This document shows positions 1-5,985 of a DNA stretch of 8,109 bases, piece by piece. This DNA comes from Oligoflexus sp. (GTDB lineage Bacteria > Bdellovibrionota_B > Oligoflexia > Oligoflexales > Oligoflexaceae): contig JASLCY010000300.1 of assembly GCA_030151925.1 (NCBI GenBank), positions 1 through 8,109 of the forward strand. Direction: 5' to 3'. Numbering within the stretch: the first letter of the stretch is position 1; every line of letters begins with the position of its first letter. The notes under the pieces were generated by a model. It saw only the letters and a program-made list of their open reading frames with translations, was not told where the DNA came from and searched no databases. Made by a program: the position numbers and the translations under genes.

Positions 1-180
1 CTGGATAATTCATGGTACGAACCTCATGGAGATCAGCAGGCTCTGGATCGAGCCGAACAGCAACAGCTAGACTTCGACAAGCAAAGGTCCTGCCGCCCTA
101 AAACTCCAGTCGTATCAAAGACATTTTTTCGCCTTTTGGTCAAGAACTGTCAAAATTCTAGACACTTTGGCAAGGATTAG
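1..180 (+). other. Weak open frame entering from the left edge; no gene supported in 1-203
   Basis: Frame 1 is open from the first base to a TAG at 178-180 (59 codons). It could be the tail of an upstream plus-strand gene converging on the minus-strand di-heme gene, which ends at 204. Against this, codon choice is not clearly biased, the second half is AT-richer than the genes nearby, and I recognise no motif. A second frame is also open, as far as a TAG at 68-70. A small hairpin (AGGATT at 173-178, AATCCT at 186-191, 7-nt loop) lies between the two converging ends, but no T-run follows it on either strand, so it is not a convincing terminator. Most likely intergenic sequence or a poorly conserved C-terminus. 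Confidence 0.2.
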
Positions 181-203
181 TCACAAATCCTGGGTGATGC
201 TCT

Positions 204-1523
204 TTAGTCTTGAAGGGTGCGGAGGAAAGCGACCAGGGCGGCTTTTTCATCGGCCGTAAGAGTGAATCCGGGTTTAACGAGAGGGTCGACGTAAGGATTT
301 TGCCCGGCCGGAGTAAGCGCTGAACGGCCACCAGCCGCATAATCATCGATAACCTCTTCCAGGCTTTGCTGCGTCCCATCATGTCCATACGGAGCTGTAA
401 GGCCCACGAAACGCAGCGGCGGAGTTCGGAACTGCCCCATAAGCGCCGGGTCTGCCGTGAGCTGCGCGGCCGTCGCAAACCCCGTATTACGGTCGGGATA
501 ACGCCCTGTGCCATCAAGGTTGTAAAGGCCGGTGTTATGAAACGCCTCGTGGCGGATGTAACGGCCCTCTCTCACATAGTGGCTCGAATCGGTCAGCATG
601 AAGCCCGCATGGCACTGAGCGCAGGCCAAAGTCTGGCCTGAAGCGAGGGGTTGGAGTCCGTAAAAGAGCTCGAGGCCGGACGTTTCCTGAGCGTTATAGG
701 TTTCCCCGGCCTTAAGGCGGTTGGTGAGGAAGCGGTCGAACTTCGTATTGAAGTTGATCAGCGTCCGCTCGTAGGCGGCAAGAGCCGCCGTCAGATCCTT
801 ATAATCGATAGGTTTCGCCTCGTCGGCGCTTCCGCCGTCCACCGCGAAGGTCCGCTCGAACTCGTCTTTATAAGCAGGATCCGCCGCGAGAAGCTCCGCA
901 AGGACCTCGGACTCCCGTCCCCTGAGGCCCATCTCGATCGGGTCGTTGCCGAACAGCGGGATCTCGGCCTGCAGCTCCAGGATAGGAAAGATCGGATTCG
1001 CCCAGGTCAAAGTCGAATTATAGGCGACGTTGAAAAGCGTCGGCGCATTCCGCGGCGTCGGATCACCCTCAGCGCCTATCGATACGCTGCGGCCGTCCGT
1101 AAAGGTCAAGTCCGGTTGATGGCAGCTCGAACAGCTCAACGTTCCGCTAAAACCGTGCGTGGAGGAGAAGGAGAGGCGGTTCTCCTGGAAAAGCTTCGCT
1201 CCGAGGGCCACGCGTTCGGGATCGAGCGTCGGTTGGCGGGCGAGCACGGGATCGACCGCATGGTTCTTCAGGAGGCCGTGCGGAAGGAAGGGCGAAGGAT
1301 AACCGTCGGGAATAGCGCTGCCCAAAGCCGTTCGGTCGGAAGCTGCGGCCTGGGCCGCTGCGGGACTTAAGGCCTCGGTATAGGTCGCCGACCGTTCGGC
1401 GAGCAGACAGCCGGCCAGCACTTTGGAACGCAGAGCTTCCTGATAGGACGGCTCTTCTTTCCGGTCGGATGAATGACAGGAAAGAAGAGCGAACGCCAGG
1501 AAGCTGCCGCAGAGCTTATTCAT
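204..1523 (-). CDS. mbnH: MbnH-like di-heme c-type enzyme, lipoprotein (copy 1)
   Basis: This 439-residue protein belongs to the bacterial cytochrome c peroxidase/MauG superfamily, in the branch of di-heme enzymes paired with MbnP. A short signal peptide ends in a lipobox (LLSC, Cys16), so it is probably a periplasm-facing lipoprotein. The two haem c sites are CSSCH (131-135) and CAQCH (301-305). Trp174 (TWANP) sits where the inter-haem Trp of MauG/CcpA lies. Tyr395 in the DDYAAGGR segment aligns by motif with the distal axial ligand position, which is Tyr in MauG and Met in CcpA; that alignment is my inference. Subfamily marks include FTDGR, RNAPTLFNVAYN, FHNTGLYNLDG and APYGHDG. Compared with copy 2 (384 residues) it has a longer stretch between lipobox and haem 1 and lacks the C-terminal NPRYSNPW-type tail. 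The ATG lies 4 nt after the mbnP1 stop with no clear Shine-Dalgarno, suggesting translational coupling. Expected role: oxidative modification of the adjacent MbnP-like protein, drawn from family knowledge. Confidence 0.9.
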   Translation of the reverse strand: MNKLCGSFLAFALLSCHSSDRKEEPSYQEALRSKVLAGCLLAERSATYTEALSPAAAQAAASDRTALGSAIPDGYPSPFLPHGLLKNHAVDPVLARQPTLDPERVALGAKLFQENRLSFSSTHGFSGTLSCSSCHQPDLTFTDGRSVSIGAEGDPTPRNAPTLFNVAYNSTLTWANPIFPILELQAEIPLFGNDPIEMGLRGRESEVLAELLAADPAYKDEFERTFAVDGGSADEAKPIDYKDLTAALAAYERTLINFNTKFDRFLTNRLKAGETYNAQETSGLELFYGLQPLASGQTLACAQCHAGFMLTDSSHYVREGRYIRHEAFHNTGLYNLDGTGRYPDRNTGFATAAQLTADPALMGQFRTPPLRFVGLTAPYGHDGTQQSLEEVIDDYAAGGRSALTPAGQNPYVDPLVKPGFTLTADEKAALVAFLRTLQD

Positions 1524-1527
1524 GGGA

Positions 1528-2502
1528 TCAACGGGCCGGCACGACGAAGACGGTCTGCTGATAAGGTTCTTTCGGCTGCTTCACGACCGCACCGAGAGCC
1601 TTGTAGGCAAAAGCGCAGTTCGCGGCGGTCTCCGTAAGGGCCGCGGTGTTGTTGTTGCAAGCGCTTTCAAGACCGTTCAGATAGGCCTGAGCGTCCGTCG
1701 CGAAGAGTTTGCCGAAGTCGGCCTGCACGGTTACGGTTCTCGCGCCTTCGGCGGAATTGACAAAGACCAGGGGCAGCGACGTCACGGCTTTATCGGTACT
1801 GGTAAGGGCGTTCAAGACCTTGGGCTGCGCGTCTGCGCTCGCCTGGGCCGTGATTTGGAAATCCGCTGGATAATGCTGCCACATCCAACCCATATCGCTC
1901 GGCGCGAGAGCCGCAGGAACGCTCGGGAGACGTTCATCCATCGCGGGGTAGGGAAGGCCGAGCTGGAATTGCAGCGCCTGGTACTGGCCATGCGGCAGTT
2001 GACCCGTGATGCTGATCTTCACGAGTTTGGTCGCCGCGGTCTTCGCACAGGTCGAATCCAGGAAGTTCAGGAGGGCGATGCTATTGCCGTCGGCATCGAC
2101 GTACTGCAGGTTCTGGCTGCCGGCGTCCACGTCGAGCGCGAGCGGAACGGTTTTGCCGGCCGTGTTCACAAAGGAGAGATTGCTGACGAAGAGGCGGATA
2201 TTGGTGAAGATCTGGCCTTTCGCCTGCATCTCCGCGCTGAAATCGGTGCAGGTCAGGTCTTCTTCACCGACCTTGGCGACGAAGTTCACGCTGAGAGGCT
2301 CGGTTTTGCCGTCATCGAGAGTCGAAGTATCGGTGCCGGATCCAGGACCGGCCCCAAGGGAGGCTCCATCGCTCGAGCTGCCGTCTCCGGCGTTGCCCGC
2401 CTCGGCGGTGGCTTGAGCCGAAGGAGTGGGTACGGAAGGCCCGTGGCCGCGACTACAACCGATAACTGCGCTCAGGAGCGTGAAAGCGACGAGGGATCTC
2501 AA
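1528..2502 (-). CDS. mbnP: Divergent MbnP-family lipoprotein (copy 1)
   Basis: A 324-residue lipoprotein starting at a TTG (2502-2500) behind an AAGAGGTG Shine-Dalgarno. This start gives a short signal peptide with lipobox VIGC (Cys16). Residues 17-66 form a Ser/Gly/Ala/Pro-rich tether. The MbnP fold follows: an LSVNFVAKVG strand, Cys85, an LFVSNLSFV segment, an ALLNFLDSTC segment (Cys152), QLPHGQYQALQFQLGLP, and the Trp pair in MGWMWQ (Trp206, Trp208), the region aligned with the kynurenine-forming segment of the family. Cys282 and Cys296 lie near the C-terminus, so four Cys remain apart from the lipobox, matching the 'four-Cys motif' family name. Unlike copy 2, it lacks the NHMD and HLGSxxC segments and the Cys pair after them. 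His in the mature part are few (20, 171, 210). It is the first gene of a two-gene unit with mbnH1, 4 nt apart. The family assignment rests on the aligned segments and the di-heme partner; copper binding by this copy is uncertain. Confidence 0.82.
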   Translation of the reverse strand: MRSLVAFTLLSAVIGCSRGHGPSVPTPSAQATAEAGNAGDGSSSDGASLGAGPGSGTDTSTLDDGKTEPLSVNFVAKVGEEDLTCTDFSAEMQAKGQIFTNIRLFVSNLSFVNTAGKTVPLALDVDAGSQNLQYVDADGNSIALLNFLDSTCAKTAATKLVKISITGQLPHGQYQALQFQLGLPYPAMDERLPSVPAALAPSDMGWMWQHYPADFQITAQASADAQPKVLNALTSTDKAVTSLPLVFVNSAEGARTVTVQADFGKLFATDAQAYLNGLESACNNNTAALTETAANCAFAYKALGAVVKQPKEPYQQTVFVVPAR

Positions 2503-2581
2503 ATTGCACCTCTTTTAAGGAGTTTAATCGTCTCATTGATTCTGGTCATAGAACATCTTCCTGCTCCGACCAATGCAGCAT

Positions 2582-2617
2582 ATGGTTGCAGGGCTGGATG
2601 AAATGGCCTGCAACCAT
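2582..2617. repeat. Perfect 11-bp inverted repeat, 14-nt loop
   Basis: ATGGTTGCAGG (2582-2592) is exactly complementary to CCTGCAACCAT (2607-2617). As DNA this is a two-half-site operator with 25 bp between half-site starts. As RNA it would fold into a stable stem-loop in the leader of the minus-strand unit, if that transcript starts upstream of 2617. No T-run follows on either strand, so it is not an intrinsic terminator. Confidence 0.7.
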
Positions 2618-2631
2618 CAGTTGCGTTGTAT

Positions 2632-2644
2632 AACGGAATCCGTT
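2632..2644. repeat. Perfect palindrome AACGGA-A-TCCGTT overlapping the -35
   Basis: AACGGA (2632-2637), one base, then TCCGTT (2639-2644). The right arm overlaps the -35 hexamer of the plus-strand promoter (2643-2648), and the left arm overlaps a possible minus-strand -10 (2627-2632). A further CGTT at 2624-2627 pairs with the AACG at 2632-2635. The position is suitable for a regulator acting on both directions; the cognate protein is unknown. Confidence 0.55.
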
Positions 2645-2671
2645 GAACTATTCTAGATCGATCTGTATATA
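2643..2671 (+). promoter_or_regulatory. Candidate sigma70-type promoter of the plus-strand operon
   Basis: TTGAAC (2643-2648), a 17-nt spacer, then TATATA (2666-2671). An overlapping alternative -10, TATACT (2668-2673), gives a 19-nt spacer, a length typical of MerR-type promoters. The spacer contains the perfect 10-bp palindrome AGATCGATCT (2655-2664). Transcription would begin around 2678-2682, so an ATG at 2682 would have essentially no leader; this favours the TTG at 2709 as the mbnP2 start. Confidence 0.6.
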
Positions 2672-2683
2672 CTGACGCAGTAT
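2669..2683. repeat. Perfect inverted repeat ATACTG-N3-CAGTAT over the start-site region
   Basis: ATACTG (2669-2674), ACG, then CAGTAT (2678-2683). It covers the 3' part of the -10 and the expected transcription start of the plus-strand operon, a classic position for a repressor operator. The regulator is not identified. Confidence 0.55.
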
Positions 2684-2708
2684 GAACTTGCACGCAGAGG
2701 ACACCGTC

Positions 2709-3605
2709 TTGAAACCAGTTAAACCGCTATTGGGATTAGCCTTTTTGCTGGTTATCAACACCTCGTGCAAGAACGATAGCCACACCACCATCAACGAACC
2801 CAAACATTTTGAACTCGCTTTTCGCGCGGTCAATGGCCAGACAGAACTCGCGTGCGGCACCCCGCTCGCTGGTTTGGGGACCCAGTCCACAACTGCGCAG
2901 CTGCTCGATTTCCGATTCTACGTGCACGGCCTGGCCTTTATCCGGGCCGACGGCACGCACGTCCCGGCAGCGCTCGATACGAACGACTTCCAAGGCCAGG
3001 ACGTGGCGCTGCTCGACTTCCAGGACAAATCCGACAACTGCTCAGGCGACGTAAAGCCGACTCATAAATCCGTAACCGGCACGATCCCCGCGCAGGACGA
3101 TTACGTGGGCCTCGCTTTTACTCTCGGAGTCCCGCCGGCGCTGAACCACATGGACCCCTCGCGCGCGGCGGCGCCTTTCAACAGCACGGAAATGTTCTGG
3201 TCCTGGCAAAGCGGCTATAAGGCCCTGCGCCTCGACCTTTCGCCTGAGGGCGGCATCACGAGGCCGAGCGACCCCAACTTCCTCGGCACGAATTACTTCT
3301 TCCACCTCGGGAGCACCGATTGCAGCGGTGATCCGGTGAAAGGCGAAGCGGTCACGTGCGCCCGCACCAATCAGCCCGAAGTGGTGCTCAACGGCTTCCG
3401 CTTCGATGCGAGCCAGGTGCAGATCGATATCGCGAAGCTCCTCGACGGCCAGGACCTCAACGTCGACGTCGCCGATGCTCCCGGCTGCATGTCGGACCTT
3501 ACCGATACGGAATGCCAAGGCTACTTCAGGCAGCTGGGCCTCGACCTGACGAGCGGCGCCGTGCTGCCCAGCGCGACTCAAACCGTTTTCAGCCTGCGAG
3601 AATAA
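2709..3605 (+). CDS. mbnP: MbnP-family copper-binding lipoprotein, canonical (copy 2)
   Basis: I choose the TTG at 2709 (298 residues) over the in-frame ATG at 2682. AGAGGA (2696-2701) sits at proper spacing before the TTG, the promoter places the transcript start next to 2682, and the TTG start gives a compact signal peptide with two Lys and then a hydrophobic core. Cys20 follows in an imperfect lipobox (NTSC), so lipidation is likely but not certain. The family pattern is complete: Cys49 (TELAC), FRFYVHGLAFI, VALLDFQ, Cys111, GLAFTLGVP, LNHMD (His147), the Trp pair in MFWSWQSGY (Trp164, Trp166), HLGSTDC (His199, Cys205), Cys217 followed by an Asn/Pro turn, and C-terminal CMS...EC (Cys260, Cys269). 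In the characterised family a Trp is converted to kynurenine by MbnH and the product binds copper; His147 and His199 are my candidate co-ligands. It lies 3 nt upstream of mbnH2. Confidence 0.92.
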   Translation: MKPVKPLLGLAFLLVINTSCKNDSHTTINEPKHFELAFRAVNGQTELACGTPLAGLGTQSTTAQLLDFRFYVHGLAFIRADGTHVPAALDTNDFQGQDVALLDFQDKSDNCSGDVKPTHKSVTGTIPAQDDYVGLAFTLGVPPALNHMDPSRAAAPFNSTEMFWSWQSGYKALRLDLSPEGGITRPSDPNFLGTNYFFHLGSTDCSGDPVKGEAVTCARTNQPEVVLNGFRFDASQVQIDIAKLLDGQDLNVDVADAPGCMSDLTDTECQGYFRQLGLDLTSGAVLPSATQTVFSLRE

Positions 3606-3608
3606 GGC

Positions 3609-4763
3609 ATGAAAACGCTGCTGCTCTTATCGTCGCTTTTTATCCTGATGGCTTGCCGGGATGATTCGACCACGTCCATTCACCAAAACGCCGATGCTTC
3701 AGCCGACCGCTTCGACTGGCAGATTCCCGCTTCGATCCCCTTGCCCGTGACCAACGACGAGAATCCGATGTCCGAAGCGAAGTTCGCGCTCGGGCGCCAC
3801 CTCTTCTACGACCAGAGGCTGTCCGGCAACGGGACTCTGAGCTGCAGCAGCTGCCATCAGCAGGACAAGGCCTTCACCGACGGCCGCCCCACGGGCATCG
3901 GTTCCACGGGCCAGGTGCTGCTCAGGAATACGCAGACCTTGACCAACGTCGCCTACAACGCGTCCTACACATGGGCGAACGCCTCGCTGCTCAAGATCGA
4001 GCAGCAGCTGTTCATCCCGCTCTTCAACGACAACCCCGTCGAGCACGGGATCAACAGCACGAATTGGCCCGAGATCGTCCTGCGCCTCAAAGCGGAGCCG
4101 CGCTACGACCTCCTCTTCAAACAGGCTTTCCCGGGTACGACCGAGCTCTACACGCAGGCCCAGGTCATCCAGGCTATCGCCGTCTTCGTCCGCGGCATCA
4201 CCTCCTTCGATAGCGCTTACGATCGGCATCTCGCCGGTGACGACAGCGGTTATAGCGCGGAAGCCAAGCGCGGCGAGACGCTCTTCTTCTCGGAGCGCAT
4301 GGAATGCTTCCATTGCCATGGCGGTTATAACTTCTCGGATTCCACGGCCGATCGCACCATGAACTTCGTGAACAGGCCCTTCCATAACACCGGGCTTTAC
4401 AACCTCGACGGCCAGGGCAAGTTCCCGAGCGGCAACGGCGGCCTCTTCGAACAGACCGGCAAAGCCGGGGACATGGGACGGTTCCGCGCCCCGACGCTGC
4501 GCAACATAGCGAAGACCGCACCCTACATGCACGACGGCAGCATTCCCGATCTGCCCTCCGTGCTCGACTTCTACGCCGCGGGCGGCCGCAACATCGCCTC
4601 GGGCGCGAATGCCGGCGACGGCCGCAAGAATCCTTATAAAGACGGCTTCGTCACGGGCTTCGTCCTGACCGAACAGGATAAGAAGGACCTCCTGGCCTTC
4701 CTCGAGAGCCTGACCGATAACACGTTCGTAACGAATCCCCGTTACTCTAACCCTTGGCAGTGA
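3609..4763 (+). CDS. mbnH: MbnH-family di-heme enzyme, canonical lipoprotein (copy 2)
   Basis: A 384-residue MauG/cytochrome c peroxidase-like protein of the MbnP-partner family (the MXAN_0977-type di-heme enzymes). The signal peptide ends in lipobox LMAC (Cys16). Haem c sites are CSSCH (79-83) and CFHCH (233-237). Trp122 (TWAN) aligns with the inter-haem Trp of MauG/CcpA, and Tyr322 (DFYAAGGR) with the MauG distal Tyr ligand position (inferred by motif alignment). Family segments are RNTQTLTNVAYN, FHNTGLYNLDGQGKFP, GRFRAPTLRN, APYMHDG and the C-terminal NPRYSNPW tail. Expected reaction: oxidation of a Trp in the partner MbnP to kynurenine through high-valent haem chemistry, in the periplasm. 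It starts 3 nt after the mbnP2 stop, and the sequence around its ATG (ATAAGGCATGAA) is identical to that of the next gene. Confidence 0.93.
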   Translation: MKTLLLLSSLFILMACRDDSTTSIHQNADASADRFDWQIPASIPLPVTNDENPMSEAKFALGRHLFYDQRLSGNGTLSCSSCHQQDKAFTDGRPTGIGSTGQVLLRNTQTLTNVAYNASYTWANASLLKIEQQLFIPLFNDNPVEHGINSTNWPEIVLRLKAEPRYDLLFKQAFPGTTELYTQAQVIQAIAVFVRGITSFDSAYDRHLAGDDSGYSAEAKRGETLFFSERMECFHCHGGYNFSDSTADRTMNFVNRPFHNTGLYNLDGQGKFPSGNGGLFEQTGKAGDMGRFRAPTLRNIAKTAPYMHDGSIPDLPSVLDFYAAGGRNIASGANAGDGRKNPYKDGFVTGFVLTEQDKKDLLAFLESLTDNTFVTNPRYSNPWQ

Positions 4764-4776
4764 GTCCCCATAAGGC

Positions 4777-5976
4777 ATGAATCCAAAGCACATCGTCTGG
4801 CCTGCATTGATAGCCCTCGGATTGAGCTCACCAGCGGCCGCCCATAACTTCGACGATCCCAATTTCCCGGAAGGCTTCTCCACGCACCTCGCGGTCGCGG
4901 CCGCCTATCGCTCCGAGCCTCTCGTCAAGGGCACCCAGAGATGGAATATCCCGGGCACGCTGATGGGCGGCGAAGCGTTCCCGAGCGAAGCCGGCTTCGC
5001 GCTCGACGAAGCCTGGATTACTCCGACCTATCGCAACGACGACGCCTACGTGCTTCTCAAATTCGGCAAGCATCTCGGCAGCGACGAATTCGAGCTCGAT
5101 CACGTCCTGGTCGGGTATCAACTCACGAAATGGCTCGCGGTCGAAGCGGGAAAACTCCCGGCATCCTTCACGCCCTTCAACGGCGAACATACGAGCGACA
5201 CCAGCTTCTCCTCGAGGCGCCTGGTATACGACGCGTTCTGGGGCGGGCAATACACCGACCAGGGCGCTCGTTTGAGATTCAAGGCCGCGGGCCTCGACGC
5301 CGGCCTCGAAGGCTGGAAAGGGGACAGCTTCCCGGCGCGGGACAAGGATTCCAACAAATCGGCCTTCGACGCCTACGCCCGCTATACGGCCAAGACGGAG
5401 AACTGGGATGGTCATGTTGGCTTGTTTTATTATCGAACCGATGCCTTCAACCGCGACGACGATCGATACTCCACCGCGCATAGCCATTCCCCGACTGTTG
5501 TGACGGTCGACCCTACCTACTTTGATGGCAAGGTCGAGACCAAGGGCGGTTATGCCCAAACAAGTTGGAACCTTAGCCAGGACTGGTCCTTCGGGCTCCT
5601 CGGCGAGGTCTCGCAAATCCAGCAGACGGGACGCCTCTGGGACGCCACCCACACGGCTGATTTCCGCAACCGGAGCCTCGGCCTTTGGGGGGAAGCCTTC
5701 GTGCGCCTGGTCGATGAGAAGCTGAGTTTTCGCTCGGAAAGAATTAAAGTGAAGAACGATCTGTCCGGACCGGCCGCCCTCACGCTCGCCCAAAAGCTGA
5801 GCCTCCAGGGCGCCGACGAGGATCCGTATCGATACACGACGAGCTACGAACACATCTTCGCCCCGAGTTTCAGGGCGCGTGCGGAATGGAGCCGGGACTT
5901 CAGCACCCGCACGAAGAGAGATATTTATATAGCCAGCGCGGTGTGGGCCGACACGATCTTCCATATCCGCCATTGA
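4777..5976 (+). CDS. Porin-like outer-membrane beta-barrel protein
   Basis: A 399-residue protein with a signal peptidase I type leader; the A-A-A motif at 20-22 predicts cleavage before His23. The rest alternates short amphipathic strands with Asp/Gly/Asn-rich turns, typical of an outer-membrane barrel. The segment around 90-170 (a VLLKFGKHLG-like strand, GYQLTKWLAVEAGKLPASF, then FWGGQYTDQGARLRF) resembles phosphate-selective-porin-type (OprP/OprO) barrels, but I cannot name a closer family. A loop near 235-238 reads HSHS, a possible metal-touching site. The protein ends FHIRH rather than in the usual terminal aromatic. It begins 13 nt after mbnH2 with an AAGG ribosome site, and the sensor kinase begins 9 nt after its stop, so it is embedded in the operon. 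Inferred role: uptake or release channel for the substrate of this locus, perhaps copper or a copper complex. Confidence 0.8.
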   Translation: MNPKHIVWPALIALGLSSPAAAHNFDDPNFPEGFSTHLAVAAAYRSEPLVKGTQRWNIPGTLMGGEAFPSEAGFALDEAWITPTYRNDDAYVLLKFGKHLGSDEFELDHVLVGYQLTKWLAVEAGKLPASFTPFNGEHTSDTSFSSRRLVYDAFWGGQYTDQGARLRFKAAGLDAGLEGWKGDSFPARDKDSNKSAFDAYARYTAKTENWDGHVGLFYYRTDAFNRDDDRYSTAHSHSPTVVTVDPTYFDGKVETKGGYAQTSWNLSQDWSFGLLGEVSQIQQTGRLWDATHTADFRNRSLGLWGEAFVRLVDEKLSFRSERIKVKNDLSGPAALTLAQKLSLQGADEDPYRYTTSYEHIFAPSFRARAEWSRDFSTRTKRDIYIASAVWADTIFHIRH

Positions 5977-5985
5977 AGGTGCACC

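Larger units (their letters stand above)
2503..2708. promoter_or_regulatory. Divergent control region between the two MbnP/MbnH units
   Basis: About 206 bp separate the two TTG starts. The region is AT-richer than the flanking genes and holds four separate perfect inverted repeats: 2582-2617, 2632-2644, 2655-2664 and 2669-2683. It also has a good plus-strand promoter and weaker minus-strand candidates. On the minus strand, TATACA (2632-2627) has only a poor -35 (TAGAAT, 17-nt spacer). TTGGTC (2573-2568) with TATGAC (2550-2545) at 17 nt is the alternative. If the upstream minus promoter is used, the mbnP1 leader would be about 115 nt and would contain the 2582-2617 stem-loop. No match to the published RegA-type GCGNC-rich box was obvious to me. 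Confidence 0.7.

Noticed and set aside
173..191. Hairpin AGGATT/AATCCT as terminator of mbnH1
   Set aside because: Six AT-rich pairs, no following T-run on either strand, so not a convincing intrinsic terminator.
651..2601. Long plus-strand frames at 651-1370 and 1522-2601 opposite the mbnH1/mbnP1 unit
   Set aside because: They are antisense to genes with clear haem, lipobox and family motifs, are Arg/Gly-rich, show no domain, and lack ribosome sites; typical mirror frames of GC-rich coding DNA.
2503..2708. RegA-type binding site (GCGNC-rich box) in the control region
   Set aside because: I could not see a fair match by eye; a motif scan would be needed before claiming autoregulation through such a site.
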